A DNA stretch of 64,000 nt, from the NCBI GenBank assembly GCA_937873495.1, contig CALMXZ010000012.1, forward strand, positions 62,001 through 126,000, written 5' to 3'. Source of the DNA: an uncultured Trueperaceae bacterium (GTDB lineage: Bacteria; Deinococcota; Deinococci; Deinococcales; Trueperaceae). Positions 24,660 through 34,028 of the stretch are shown here, one piece after another. The notes under the pieces were generated by a model. That model was not told the origin of the DNA. It made no database searches and saw only the letters and a list, made by a program, of their open reading frames with translations. A program made the translations under genes and the position numbers. Within the stretch, counting starts at the first letter, position 1. Every line of letters starts with the position of its first letter.

Positions 24660-25121
24660 TCAGGCGGCTGCCAGCTCCTCGATCAGCTTGGCGTGCTCCG
24701 ACTCGACCGGCATGACGCTCAGGCGGTTGCCGCGGGCGAGGAGTTGCATGCTCTCGAGACGCGGATCGGTGCGCATCTCCTCCAACGTCACCGGCCGTTC
24801 CAGAGGCCTGACGGGCGCGAGGTCGACGAGGAACCAGCGGGGAGCCGCCGCCGTGGCCTTCGGGTCGTAGTACTCGTTGGCGGGGTCGAACTGGGTGGGG
24901 TCGGGGTACGCCTCCGAGGCGACCGTGGCCAGCCCGACGACGGCGGGGATCGCCGTGCTCGAGTGGTAGTACAGGACGAGGTCGCCGACCCGCATGTCGT
25001 CTCGCATGTAGTTGCGGGCCTGGTAGTTGCGGACGCCCTCCCAGGCCGTGCGGCCGTCCGCGACGAGTTGATCGAAGGAGTAGCAGTCGGGTTCGGACTT
25101 GACCAGCCAGCACCGTGCCAT
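24660..25121 (-). CDS. EVE domain protein (PUA-like fold)
   Basis: A 153-residue single-domain EVE protein, related to the thymocyte nuclear protein 1 family. Hallmarks are the start MARCWLVKSEPDCYSFDQL, WEGVRNYQARNYMR, and GDLVLYYHS. EVE domains form a pocket that reads modified bases in DNA or RNA. No restriction gene is adjacent, so a nucleic-acid housekeeping role is more likely here than defence. It begins 8 nt after the guaA stop and is probably co-transcribed with guaA. Confidence 0.9.
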   Translation of the reverse strand: MARCWLVKSEPDCYSFDQLVADGRTAWEGVRNYQARNYMRDDMRVGDLVLYYHSSTAIPAVVGLATVASEAYPDPTQFDPANEYYDPKATAAAPRWFLVDLAPVRPLERPVTLEEMRTDPRLESMQLLARGNRLSVMPVESEHAKLIEELAAA

Positions 25122-25129
25122 GCCCGACT

Positions 25130-26674
25130 CTACTCCCACTCGATGGTGGCGGGCGGCTTGCTGGTGATGTCGTAGACGACGCGGTTGACCTCCGGCACGC
25201 CGTTGACGATGCGGTTCGCGACCGTGGCGAGGAACTCGCTCGGCAGGCGGGTCCAGTCGGCCGTCATGCCGTCAACGCTCGACACGGCGCGCAGGGCCAC
25301 GGTGTTGGCGTAGGTGCGCGAGTCGCCCATGACGCCGACGGAACGGAGCGACGTCAGGACCGCGAAGGCCTGCCAGGTGTCGTGGTAGAGGTCGAACTCG
25401 CGCAGCGCGGAGATGAAGACGTCGTCGACGCGCCGCAGGACTTCCAGCTTCTCGCGCGTCACGTCGCCGATGATGCGCACCGCCAGGCCGGGGCCGGGGA
25501 ACGGATGGCGGTCGCGCAGGTGAGGGGGCAGGCCGAGGCGCTCGGCCACCTCGCGCACCTCGTCCTTGAAGAGCGCCCGGAACGGTTCGATCAGCTCGAA
25601 GCCGAGGTCCTTCGGCAGCCCGCCGACGTTGTGGTGCGACTTGATGTTGGCCGCGCCGGGCACGCCGGCCGACTCGATGACGTCCGGGTAGAGGGTGCCC
25701 TGCGCGAGGTAGCGGATGGCCCCGGCGCCCTGCTGGCGCCGCGCCTCCAGCGAGAAGACCTCGACGAACTCCCGTCCGATGATCTTGCGCTTCTCCTCCG
25801 GGTCAGTGACGCCGGCCAGCGCGGCGAGGAACCGGTCGGCGGCGTCCACGACCGTGAGGTTGACGCCGAGCGACCGCAGGGCGCGTTCCACCTCCTCGGC
25901 CTCCCCGAGCCGCAGTAGTCCGTGGTCGACGAACACGGCGACGAGCCGGTTGCCGAGTGCCCGGTGCAGCAGCAGGCCGAGCGTGGTGGAGTCGACGCCG
26001 CCGGAGATGCCGAGCAGCACGCGCTCGTCGGCGCCGACGGTAAGGCGGACGTTGGCGATGCTCGCCTCGACGATCGCGTCAGGCGTCCAGTTGCGCGGCG
26101 CGCCGGTCAGCCGGACGAACCGGTCGAGGACGGCCATGCCCTTGGCGGTGTGGTGCACTTCCGGGTGGAACTGGAGGCCGTAGAGGCGTCGACCGTCGTC
26201 CTCCATCGCGGCGGCTGCGCCGCCCTCGGACGTGGCCGTCATGGTGAAGCCGGGCGGCACGCGCGTGACGGAGTCGCCGTGGCTCATCCAGGCGATGAAC
26301 TCACCCTCGACGCCCGCGAAGAGCTCGCCCGTGTAGCGTTCGAGGGGCGCCTTGCCGTACTCGCGCGCTCCGCCGCCCCCAACGCTGCCGCCCAGCTCCT
26401 TGGCCAGGAGCTGCATGCCGTAGCACACGCCGAGGATGGGCAGGCCGAGGTCTAGCAGCCCCGGCGCCAGGCGTGGTGCGCCGGCGTCGTTGACGCTGCT
26501 CGGACCGCCGGAGAGGATCACGCCGGCAGGGGCGTGCGCCAGGATCTGCTCCGTGGTGGCCGCCGCCGGGACGAGCACGGACAGGACCTGAAGCTCGCGG
26601 AGGCGGCGCGTTATGAGGTGGCTGTACTGCGAGCCGTAGTCGACTACGACGATGCTGGTCTTGGCGTCAGGCAT
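25130..26674 (-). CDS. guaA: GMP synthase (glutamine-hydrolysing)
   Basis: GuaA aminates XMP to GMP. The 514 residues contain the class I glutaminase domain with [12 protein letters not shown], the nucleophile Cys in GVCYGMQ, and the His/Glu pair in QFHPEVHHT, then the ATP pyrophosphatase domain with the P-loop [12 protein letters not shown], and a dimerisation domain ending [13 protein letters not shown], the typical C-terminus. The ATG at 26674 has GGAG about 8 nt upstream and gives the normal family start, so I prefer it to a GTG at 26683. Confidence 0.97.
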   Translation of the reverse strand: MPDAKTSIVVVDYGSQYSHLITRRLRELQVLSVLVPAAATTEQILAHAPAGVILSGGPSSVNDAGAPRLAPGLLDLGLPILGVCYGMQLLAKELGGSVGGGGAREYGKAPLERYTGELFAGVEGEFIAWMSHGDSVTRVPPGFTMTATSEGGAAAAMEDDGRRLYGLQFHPEVHHTAKGMAVLDRFVRLTGAPRNWTPDAIVEASIANVRLTVGADERVLLGISGGVDSTTLGLLLHRALGNRLVAVFVDHGLLRLGEAEEVERALRSLGVNLTVVDAADRFLAALAGVTDPEEKRKIIGREFVEVFSLEARRQQGAGAIRYLAQGTLYPDVIESAGVPGAANIKSHHNVGGLPKDLGFELIEPFRALFKDEVREVAERLGLPPHLRDRHPFPGPGLAVRIIGDVTREKLEVLRRVDDVFISALREFDLYHDTWQAFAVLTSLRSVGVMGDSRTYANTVALRAVSSVDGMTADWTRLPSEFLATVANRIVNGVPEVNRVVYDITSKPPATIEWE

Positions 26675-26764
26675 GCGAGGCACTCCGTGCAGCGGCCCGG
26701 GTGGGCCGGTCGATGGTTTGGGCGGAAGTGGCGGTGTCGGTCGGTGGCGTCGTGGCGTCGAGCG

Positions 26765-28309
26765 TCACGGCGCCGGCGGGGTTGGTTCCGGGAAGGAGAG
26801 GGTGATGACGACGTCGTCGGGGACGCGCAGCGTGACGCGCTCGCTCGACCGGCCCTGGAACTGGGCGTGCACGATCCAGGTGCCGTTGGCGTCGAAGGCG
26901 ACGCGCCGCGGCACGGAGCCGATGATCGTGCCTGGGCTGTAGCCGGAGCCGTCAGGGCTGGCGTCCACGACGAGGCTGACCGGCGGGAGGTTGGTCGGGT
27001 CGACGCGCACGTCGACCAGATGCCTGACCGCGCCGCCTCCCACCTGACCGAGGTTGCTGGCGCGTTGGGCCCTGAGGGCCAGGAACGTGCCGAGGGCTAC
27101 TAGGAGCGCCAAGAGCACCAGCAGCGCCGGACCGCGCCACGAGCGGCGGCGGATCACGGGTGAGAACGTGTCGGTCACGCGGATGGGTGCAGGTCGCGGG
27201 GCGTCGTCGAGCGTGCCGGGCCGGTAAGTGCCGCCGGGGGGGAGGTTCTTCACGAAGCCGGTCTCGCCCTCGTTCGCCCGTGGTCGCGGCTCGAGCGGCT
27301 TCGGCTTGCCCGGGAGCGCCGAGCGCGTGCCCGGGTCGCTCAGGACGGTGATCGGGTCCGGCTCCACCGGTGTCGGCGTGCCTCGGGCGGGCGTGCCTCG
27401 GGCGGGCGTGCCTCCGGCGGGCGTGCGCGTCGAGGTGGACCCCTCGTCGCGGAGCGGGTCGGGGGGGCGGTCGGTGGTGCGGTCGTCGGCGCCGAAGTCG
27501 AGGTCGAGGACGTCGTCAGACCGGACGGTGGGCGGCACGTAAGCCTCCGCCCGCGACGGCGAGCCGTGTGGCGCGCCCGAGGACGGGAACTCGAGCGCGT
27601 CGAACTCGGGAGAGCCCGACCTCGTCGGCTCCGCGCCCGAGGCGGTTGGCAGCACGATGTCGGCGAAACCGGCGGAGGGGACCGTGACGGCGCCGCCCGC
27701 GAGCCGCCTGAGCGTGGCCTGCAGGCCACCGGCGTCCGTGCTGCTCGTGCCGGCCGCCACAGCGCGCAGGACGGCCATCACCTCGGCGCTCAGGGTCCGC
27801 TCACCCAGCTGCGCGAGAGCCTTGACGGCGTTGCGTAGGTCGGCTTGCAGCGCGGCGGCCAGCGCCGCCGGGACAGGCGCGCCCTTCTGAGGCACCGGCA
27901 GACCGGGGTACCACGGGACGCCGTAACCTTCCAGGTAGAGGGCGCCGCCCGACCAGAGGAAGCGCCCTGGCCCGACGTCGCCGTGGACGATGCCGCGCCT
28001 GGCGGCGTCGCGCAGGATGGTCGCGGCTCGCAGCGCGAACTTGTCGTCTATCACGCTCTCGCCCGGGGCGACCAGCGTGGCGTCGTTCGGGTACGCCACG
28101 ACCAGGCAGCCGCGACCGTCGGCCGAGGAGGCCGCGAGCACGGCCGGGATGCCGTCGAGCTCGGACTGGCCGGGGGCGAGGGTGGGAGAGCCTGGGAAAT
28201 CGTAGACGAGGACGGGTAGCCCGGTCACCACGTCGACGCCGAGGCTCGTGACGACATCGCCGTCGCGCCTGAGTTCCTGGTTGCGCTGGAAGCGACCCGT
28301 TTGGTCCAC
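26765..28309 (-). CDS. membrane-anchored pseudokinase-like protein
   Basis: A 514-residue protein. Residues ~1-185 look like a decayed protein kinase: HGDVGPGRFLW sits where HxDxKxxN should be and YLEGYGVPW where DFG should be, and no VAIK-type Lys is visible. A long Pro/Thr/Arg/Asp-rich linker (~220-375) with GTPAR repeats leads to one membrane helix (~390-410) and a small beta-rich outer domain (~425-510) of a PEGA-like or carboxypeptidase-regulatory-like kind. Topology would be cytosolic pseudokinase, outer sensor. The GTG at 28309 lies 9 nt after a strong -10, so I take it over an earlier GTG at 28345, which overlaps the promoter. Confidence 0.65.
   Translation of the reverse strand: MDQTGRFQRNQELRRDGDVVTSLGVDVVTGLPVLVYDFPGSPTLAPGQSELDGIPAVLAASSADGRGCLVVAYPNDATLVAPGESVIDDKFALRAATILRDAARRGIVHGDVGPGRFLWSGGALYLEGYGVPWYPGLPVPQKGAPVPAALAAALQADLRNAVKALAQLGERTLSAEVMAVLRAVAAGTSSTDAGGLQATLRRLAGGAVTVPSAGFADIVLPTASGAEPTRSGSPEFDALEFPSSGAPHGSPSRAEAYVPPTVRSDDVLDLDFGADDRTTDRPPDPLRDEGSTSTRTPAGGTPARGTPARGTPTPVEPDPITVLSDPGTRSALPGKPKPLEPRPRANEGETGFVKNLPPGGTYRPGTLDDAPRPAPIRVTDTFSPVIRRRSWRGPALLVLLALLVALGTFLALRAQRASNLGQVGGGAVRHLVDVRVDPTNLPPVSLVVDASPDGSGYSPGTIIGSVPRRVAFDANGTWIVHAQFQGRSSERVTLRVPDDVVITLSFPEPTPPAP
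27376..27420 (-). repeat. three tandem 15-nt units in the pseudokinase linker
   Basis: Three copies of GCGTGCCTCGGGCGG (third with one change) and a partial fourth encode GTPAR repeats. Period and in-frame placement match the other 15-nt linker repeats in the window. Confidence 0.85.
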
Positions 28310-28318
28310 GCGCCTGTG

Positions 28319-28347
28319 AGTATAGCCGCGCCAACCGTGGGTCACAA
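28319..28347 (-). promoter_or_regulatory. near-consensus sigma-70 promoter TTGTGA-N17-TATACT
   Basis: On the minus strand TTGTGA (28347-28342) and TATACT (28324-28319) are exactly 17 nt apart. The -10 ends 9 nt before the GTG at 28309, so the transcript is leaderless or nearly so. It is the best-matching promoter in the window. Confidence 0.7.
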
Positions 28348-28410
28348 GGCGAGTTAGGTAAAGCGGCCGGCAGCAACCTGGCCGCCCACGCTGGTACGCT
28401 CTTGCTCAGC

Positions 28411-29466
28411 ATGGACGTCACCCGCGACCGCGTACTCGAGGCCCTCAAGGGCGTCAACGATCCCGAGCTTCACCAGGACCTCGTCACCCTCGGCATGGTG
28501 GACTCCGTCGACATAGACGGCGCCGCCGTCAAGCTCCAGATCACCCTCACCACGCCGGCCTGTCCGCTGAAGGCGAAGATCGAGCAGGACGTGCGGGCGG
28601 CGGTCGCAGAGCACACCGGCGCGACGGACGTGGAGATAACCTTCGGCTCCAAGGTCCGCGGGCCGGCCCAGATGCCGCTGCCCGGCGTGCGCAACGTCAT
28701 CGCCGTCGGCTCTGGCAAGGGCGGGGTCGGCAAGTCGACCGTGGCGGCCAACCTGGCGGCCGCGTTGCACCTCGAGGGGGCGCAGGTCGGCCTGCTCGAC
28801 GCGGACATCTACGGCCCGAGCCAGAGCAAGATGTACGGCGTCGAGGGTAAGCGGCTCATGGCGGACGACGAGAAGCACATCCTGCCGCTGCGCAACCACG
28901 GGGTGAAGGTCATCTCGATCGCCAACCTGGTCGAGGACGGCCAGGCGCTCACGTGGCGCGGCCCCATCCTCCACGGCACCCTGACGCAGCTCCTCAAGCA
29001 GACCGTGTGGGGCGAGCTCGACTACCTGATCGTCGACCTGCCGCCCGGCACCGGCGACGTGCAGCTCTCCCTCTCCCAGCTCGTGCCCGTCACCGGCATG
29101 GTGCTCGTCACCACCCCGCAAGCCGTGGCGTTGGTCGACGTCAAGCGCGCCTACACCATGGCGCGCAAGACGCACATCCCCGTGCTCGGCGTCATCGAGA
29201 ACATGAGCTACTACGCCCTGCCGGACGGCACGCGCGATCACATCTTCGGGGAGGGCGGGGCCGCCAGCTGGGCCGAGAGCGAGCGGCTACCGCTCCTCGG
29301 CCGCATCCCGATCACGCGCAAGCTGCGCGAGAGCGGCGACGGCGGCGTCCCTATCGTCGTTGCCGAGCCGGAGAACCCGAGCGCGGTCGAGCTGCGGCGC
29401 GCGGCGAGGCTCACGGCGGGGCAGATCAGCATCCAGTCGCAGAACGCCTTGCCGATGGTCGGTTGA
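28411..29466 (+). CDS. Mrp/ApbC-type P-loop ATPase (Fe-S carrier family) lacking the CxxC
   Basis: A 351-residue protein of the Mrp/NBP35 family, which carries Fe-S clusters to apo-proteins. Residues 1-85 are the MIP18/DUF59 domain (NDPELHQDLVTLGMV, TTPACPLK). The ATPase has the deviant Walker A GSGKGGVGKST (~103-113), DADIYGPSQ and DLPPGTGD. Where the family has a CxxC between ENMS and IFG, this protein has ENMSYYALPDGTRDHIFGEGG, so both cluster-ligand cysteines are missing. An ATG at 28411 is preferred to a TTG at 28402. A TACGCT box lies 10 nt upstream. Confidence 0.9.
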   Translation: MDVTRDRVLEALKGVNDPELHQDLVTLGMVDSVDIDGAAVKLQITLTTPACPLKAKIEQDVRAAVAEHTGATDVEITFGSKVRGPAQMPLPGVRNVIAVGSGKGGVGKSTVAANLAAALHLEGAQVGLLDADIYGPSQSKMYGVEGKRLMADDEKHILPLRNHGVKVISIANLVEDGQALTWRGPILHGTLTQLLKQTVWGELDYLIVDLPPGTGDVQLSLSQLVPVTGMVLVTTPQAVALVDVKRAYTMARKTHIPVLGVIENMSYYALPDGTRDHIFGEGGAASWAESERLPLLGRIPITRKLRESGDGGVPIVVAEPENPSAVELRRAARLTAGQISIQSQNALPMVG

Positions 29467-29489
29467 CCTGGCAGGGCCGGTGCTATCAT
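29463..29489 (+). promoter_or_regulatory. promoter for the valS T-box transcript
   Basis: TTGACC (29463-29468) and TATCAT (29484-29489) are separated by 15 nt. A TGC before TATCAT makes it an extended -10, which tolerates poor -35 spacing. The start would fall near 29496, just before T-box stem I. Confidence 0.5.
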
Positions 29490-29497
29490 CCGGGCAG

Positions 29498-29774
29498 CGG
29501 GAAGAGTAGGCGCACCCGCCCCGCCAGAGAGTCCGCGCCGGCGTCACGCCGGGTGAGAGCGCGGACCGGGAGCGAGCGCCGAACGTCGCCCGTCGGGCGG
29601 TCCGCCGCCCCGGGGTAGTGGGCCGCTCTGGAGAAGCCAGTGTGTGTCCGGCGCCCCCGCAGGCTGCCGCGTCGAGCGCAGCGCCCTAGAGTGCCCCCGC
29701 CGAGCGGGGGAAGTGCGGTGGTACCGCGGGGTCACGCACGTGCCTCGTCCGCAACTGGCCGGACGGGGCGTTTT
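29498..29774 (+). promoter_or_regulatory. T-box riboswitch, valine-specific, controlling valS
   Basis: The T-box senses uncharged tRNA-Val and prevents termination. Stem I shows the loop-E AGTA at 29504-29507 paired across with GAAC at 29581-29584, immediately followed by GTC (29585-29587), a Val specifier codon. AGAGAG and GGGTGAGAGC elements lie between. A 7-bp CCCCCGC/GCGGGGG hairpin (29694-29710) precedes the T-box proper, GTGCGGTGGTACCGCGG at about 29713-29729, whose GGTGG can pair with tRNA NCCA. The intrinsic terminator follows at 29742-29774. The codon matches the downstream enzyme, ValS. Confidence 0.92.
29742..29774 (+). terminator. intrinsic terminator of the T-box leader
   Basis: GCCTCGTCCG (29742-29751) and CGGACGGGGC (29760-29769) form a 10-bp stem with one G-U pair and an 8-nt loop, followed by GTTTT. 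The 5' arm lies just after the T-box antiterminator sequence, as expected for a regulated terminator. Confidence 0.85.
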
Positions 29775-29829
29775 CATCCACCAGCCCCTCCGGCGAGTGC
29801 GCCGAGCGCTCCAGATACGGAGGAGTCCG

Positions 29830-32496
29830 ATGGCCGAGGAACCGACACAGGCGCCGGCGGGCACAGACCTGCCGAGCCGCTACGACCCCGCCGCGCTCGA
29901 GGCGCGCTGGGCCGAGCGGTGGGCGCGCGAGCCGTTCGCGGCGGACGCGCGTAGCTCCAAGCCGCCCTTCTGCATCGTCATCCCGCCGCCCAATGTCACG
30001 GGCAACCTGCACCTCGGCCACGCCTTCGACAACACGATCATCGACGTCCTCATCCGCTTCAAGCGCATGCAGGGCTTCGAGGCGTTGTTCCAGCCGGGCA
30101 CGGACCACGCGGGCATCAGCACGCAGGTCCAGGTCGAGAAGGCCCTGCGCGGCGAGGGGACGAGCCGCCAGGCACTCGGCCGCGAGGCGTTCCTCGAGCG
30201 CGTGTGGGAGTGGAAGGAGCGCTACGGCGGGATCATCCTCGAGCAGCTCCAGCGCCTGGGCGTCAGCGCCGACTGGACGCGCACCCGTTTCACCATGGAC
30301 GAGGGGCTGTCGCGCGCCGTGCGCCGCCAGTTCGTCGAGCTCTATCACCAGGGCCTGGTGTACCGCGGCGAGCGCATCGTCAACTGGGACCCGGTCAGCA
30401 AGACCGTGCTCTCCGACCTCGAGGTCGACCGCGAGGACCGGCCGGGCAAGCTGTACGAACTGGCGTACGCGCTCGAGGCGGCGGACGGGCAGGGCGATGA
30501 CGGCGAGCTCACGATCGCTACCGTGCGGCCCGAGACGATCTTCGCCGACGTCGCCGTTGCCCTCCACCCTGACGACCCCCGCGCCGCCGGCCTTGCCGGG
30601 CGCCGGCTCCGCATCCCATTGACCGACCGCTACGTCCCCATCATCCTCGACGAGGCCGTTGAGCTCGGCTTCGGCACGGGCGCGCTCAAGATCACCCCGG
30701 CTCACGACCCGACGGACTTCGAGATCGGTGAACGCCACGGCCTGCCGCACCCGAGCGTCATCGACCTGGATGCCCGGCTCACGGGCGAGCTCGTGCCGGT
30801 CGAACTGCGTGGCCTTGACCGCTTCGAAGCGCGCGCCAAGGTCGTCGAGCTGCTCGCCACCGCCGGCAGCCTGCGGGGGGAGCGCGATCACACGGTCGCC
30901 CTCGGCCTCTCGCAGCGCACCGGTGAGCCCGTCGAGCCGATCCTGTCCTTGCAGTGGTTCTACGACACGGACGCCATCGCGGCGCGCGCGCTCGCCGCGC
31001 TCGAGGCCGGCGATATCAGCGTCGTGCCGGAGCGCTACGCGAAGGTGAACAAGGACTGGCTCGCCAAGCTGCGCCACTGGACGATCTCGCGGCAGCTCTG
31101 GTGGGGCCACCGCATCCCGGCCTGGTACGACGCGGAGGGCGCCATCTACGTACCGCCCTTAGATGACCCCGACCTGGACCCCTCGGACGACCCGCGCTAC
31201 GCCGCCCTCGAACTGCGGCAGGACGAGGACGTGTTCGACACGTGGTTCTCGTCCAACCTGTGGCCCTTCAGCACCCTCGGCTGGCCGGACGAGGCGGACC
31301 CCTTCTTCAGGAAGTTCTACCCGACGAGCGTGTTGGTGACCGGCTACGACATCCTGTTCTTCTGGGTCGCCCGCATGGAGCTCGCCGCCTACCAGTTCAC
31401 CGGCCGCAAGCCGTTCGACACGGTGGTGTTGCACGGCCTCGTCCTCGACGCCAACGGGCAGAAGATGTCGAAGTCGAAGGGCAACGGCATCGACCCGCTC
31501 CAGGTCATCGACGAGCACGGCGCCGACGCGCTGCGCTTCGCGATGGGCTACGCGAGCACCGGCGGCCAGGACGTGCGCTGGGACGACCGGCGCGTCGAGA
31601 TGGGCAGGAACTACGCCACCAAGCTCTGGAACGCCGCCCGCTTCGCCCTCCTCAACCTCGCGGGCGACGAGGGGAGCGAACGGCCCGTCAGGCTCGCCGA
31701 CCGCTGGATCGTGAGCCGCCTGCAGCGCACCGTCGCGGTGGTCACCGAGGCGTTGGAGGCCTTCGACCTCGGGGCGGCGACGCGCGCCCTCTACGACTTC
31801 ACCTGGTCGGAGTTCTGCGACTGGTACGTCGAGGCGGCCAAGCCGGCGCTCAAGGAGGGCGACGCGACGACTCGCGCCACCCTCAAGCGCGTGTTGGAGG
31901 CCATCCTGAAGATGCAGCACCCGCTCATGCCGTTCGTGACGTCCGAGCTGTACGTGGCCCTCGGCCACGAGGAGCAGCTCGCCCTCGCCGCCTGGCCGCG
32001 CTTCGAAGCTGACCTGGTCGACCAGGCGGCCGAGGACGACTTCGCGCGCCTGCAAGGGGCGATCCAGGCGGTACGCAGCCTGCGCAGCGAGGCCGAGCTG
32101 TCGCCAACCGCGCGGCTCGTCGTGAGCGTCTCGGGTGAAGGGGCGGCCCTGATCGAGCGCGAGGCGGCCGTGTTCGAGGCCGTGTCGCGCGCGCGCCCCG
32201 CACCCGGCGCCGCAGACGGCGGTCCGAGCCTCACGAGCGCCCTGCCAGGGCTCGAAGTGCGCCTGCCCCTCGCGGGCCAGGTCGACGTGACCGAATACCT
32301 CGCGCGGCAGCGGAAGCGGCTCGCGAGCCTCGAGGAGGAACACCTGCGCTCCGAGCGCAAGTTGGGCAACGAGAAGTTCGTGGCGAACGCGCCGGCGGAG
32401 GTCGTGGCCGAGGAGCGCCGCCGCGCGGCGGAGGCCGGGGAGTTGGCGGCGCGCGTGCGCTCGCTGTTGGCACGGTTGGGAGGCGATGAGGCTTGA
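29830..32496 (+). CDS. valS: valyl-tRNA synthetase
   Basis: ValS charges tRNA-Val and edits mischarged threonine. The 888 residues have PPPNVTGNLHLGHA (HIGH motif), the CP1 editing insertion, WWGHRIPAWY, KMSKSKGNGIDP (KMSKS motif), an anticodon domain and a C-terminal coiled coil (RKRLASLEEEHLRSERKLG). The ATG at 29830 follows GGAGGAG by 5 nt, so the open frame reaching back into the T-box is not translated. Its stop overlaps the hutH TTG start, so hutH is probably under the same T-box. Confidence 0.97.
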   Translation: MAEEPTQAPAGTDLPSRYDPAALEARWAERWAREPFAADARSSKPPFCIVIPPPNVTGNLHLGHAFDNTIIDVLIRFKRMQGFEALFQPGTDHAGISTQVQVEKALRGEGTSRQALGREAFLERVWEWKERYGGIILEQLQRLGVSADWTRTRFTMDEGLSRAVRRQFVELYHQGLVYRGERIVNWDPVSKTVLSDLEVDREDRPGKLYELAYALEAADGQGDDGELTIATVRPETIFADVAVALHPDDPRAAGLAGRRLRIPLTDRYVPIILDEAVELGFGTGALKITPAHDPTDFEIGERHGLPHPSVIDLDARLTGELVPVELRGLDRFEARAKVVELLATAGSLRGERDHTVALGLSQRTGEPVEPILSLQWFYDTDAIAARALAALEAGDISVVPERYAKVNKDWLAKLRHWTISRQLWWGHRIPAWYDAEGAIYVPPLDDPDLDPSDDPRYAALELRQDEDVFDTWFSSNLWPFSTLGWPDEADPFFRKFYPTSVLVTGYDILFFWVARMELAAYQFTGRKPFDTVVLHGLVLDANGQKMSKSKGNGIDPLQVIDEHGADALRFAMGYASTGGQDVRWDDRRVEMGRNYATKLWNAARFALLNLAGDEGSERPVRLADRWIVSRLQRTVAVVTEALEAFDLGAATRALYDFTWSEFCDWYVEAAKPALKEGDATTRATLKRVLEAILKMQHPLMPFVTSELYVALGHEEQLALAAWPRFEADLVDQAAEDDFARLQGAIQAVRSLRSEAELSPTARLVVSVSGEGAALIEREAAVFEAVSRARPAPGAADGGPSLTSALPGLEVRLPLAGQVDVTEYLARQRKRLASLEEEHLRSERKLGNEKFVANAPAEVVAEERRRAAEAGELAARVRSLLARLGGDEA

Positions 32497-34028
32497 GCAA
32501 GACCTTGCAGCTCGGTTCCGAGCTGAGCCTGGCGGCGTTCGAGGGCGTGGCGCGCGGCGACTGGCACGTGGCGCTACCGCCTGAAGTCGAGCGGCGGCTG
32601 GCCACCAACCGCGCGTTCGTGGACGCGCTGTTGGCGCGTGGCGACACGGCCTACGGCATCACTACGGGCTTCGGACGTTTCGCGACGACGCGCATCGGGC
32701 CGGCCGACGTGAGGACGTTGCAGCGCAACCTCCTCCTCTCGCACGCCGTCGGTGTCGGCGAGCCGTTCCCGACCGACGTCGTGCGCGGCATGCTGCTCCT
32801 GCGTGCCCAGTCGCTGGCGCACGGGGCGTCGGGCGTGCGCCCCGCGGTCGTCGCCATGCTCACGCAGCTCCTCGAGCGCCGTGTCCACCCGGTGGTGCCG
32901 TCGCAAGGCTCCGTCGGGGCGTCAGGCGACCTGGCGCCGCTCGCTCACATGGCGCTCGTGCTCATCGGCGAGGGCGAGGCCGAGCTGGCCGGCGAGCTGC
33001 TGCCAGGCGCGGTCGCCCTGGAGCGGGTCGGCCTGGCGCCGCTCACGCTCGAGGCCAAGGAGGGGCTGGCGCTCATCAACGGCACCCAGTCGATGACCGC
33101 GCTCCTCGCGCTGGCCGTGCTCGACGCCGAACGCCTCGCCAAAGCAGCCGACGTGGCGGCTGCCATGACCATCGAGGCGCTCCTCGGGAGCCATGCCCCG
33201 TTCGATCCGGCGGTCGTGCGCCTGCGCCCGCACGCCGGGGCGGTAACGGTGAGCGCCAACATGCGCGCCATCCTGGCCGACTCCGAGGTCGTCCTCTCGC
33301 ACGTCGACTGCGACCGCGTGCAAGACCCGTACTCGCTGCGCGCCGTGCCGCAGGTCCACGGGGCGACGCGCGCGGCCCTCACGCATGCGCGCCAGGTCGT
33401 CGAGACCGAGCTCGGCTCCGTGACGGACAACCCCCTGGTGGTCACGGACGACGGCAACGAGCGCGTGATCAGCGCAGGCAACTTCCACGGCCAACCGCTG
33501 GCGCTGGTGGCCGACTACGCCGCGATAGCGGTCGCGGAGCTGGCCAACATCTCCGAGCGCCGCGTCGAGCAGCTCGTCAACCCGGCCCTCTCCGGCCTGC
33601 CCGGCTTCCTGACGGAGCACGGTGGGCTCGACTCCGGGCTCATGGTGGCCCAGTACACGGCCGCCGCCCTCGTGAGCGAGAACAAGGTCCTCGCCCACCC
33701 TGCCTCCGTCGACTCCATCCCGACGAGCGCCAACCAGGAGGACCACGTCTCCATGGGCGCTCACGCCTGCCGCAAGCTGTGGAGCGTCCTGCGCAACGCG
33801 CGGTACGTCGTCGCGGTCGAGTTGCTCGCGGCCGCGCAGGGGCTCGACTTCAGGGCGCCGCTCGTACCGGGCCGGGGCGCCGCGGCCGCCCACGCGCACA
33901 TCCGCGAGCGCGTGCCGCACCTCGGCAACGACCGCTACCTCAAGCCCGACCTGGAGGCGGTTCACGCCTGCCTCGCGAGCGGCAGCCTGCTAGCCGCCGT
34001 TGCCGACGCCGGCGTGGAGCTGGCATGA
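32493..34028 (+). CDS. hutH: histidine ammonia-lyase
   Basis: HutH deaminates histidine to urocanate, the first step of histidine degradation. The 511 residues match the family length. The self-made MIO cofactor arises from Ala-Ser-Gly at about 143-145 (SVGASGDLAPLAH), and TAYGITTGFGRF (~52-63) contains the catalytic Tyr. QDPYSLRAVPQVHG and a downstream TSANQEDHVSMG are further hallmarks. The start is TTG at 32493, in a TTGA overlap with valS. The stop overlaps the next gene (ATGA). Confidence 0.95.
   Translation: MSKTLQLGSELSLAAFEGVARGDWHVALPPEVERRLATNRAFVDALLARGDTAYGITTGFGRFATTRIGPADVRTLQRNLLLSHAVGVGEPFPTDVVRGMLLLRAQSLAHGASGVRPAVVAMLTQLLERRVHPVVPSQGSVGASGDLAPLAHMALVLIGEGEAELAGELLPGAVALERVGLAPLTLEAKEGLALINGTQSMTALLALAVLDAERLAKAADVAAAMTIEALLGSHAPFDPAVVRLRPHAGAVTVSANMRAILADSEVVLSHVDCDRVQDPYSLRAVPQVHGATRAALTHARQVVETELGSVTDNPLVVTDDGNERVISAGNFHGQPLALVADYAAIAVAELANISERRVEQLVNPALSGLPGFLTEHGGLDSGLMVAQYTAAALVSENKVLAHPASVDSIPTSANQEDHVSMGAHACRKLWSVLRNARYVVAVELLAAAQGLDFRAPLVPGRGAAAAHAHIRERVPHLGNDRYLKPDLEAVHACLASGSLLAAVADAGVELA

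Noticed and set aside
24660-25121. EVE gene as part of a defence system
   Set aside because: EVE domains occur in modification-dependent restriction, but here it is a lone single-domain protein in a guaA transcript with no nuclease nearby.
29644-29829. 62-codon N-terminal extension of valS
   Set aside because: It lies in the T-box leader and terminator; a strong Shine-Dalgarno precedes ATG 29830.
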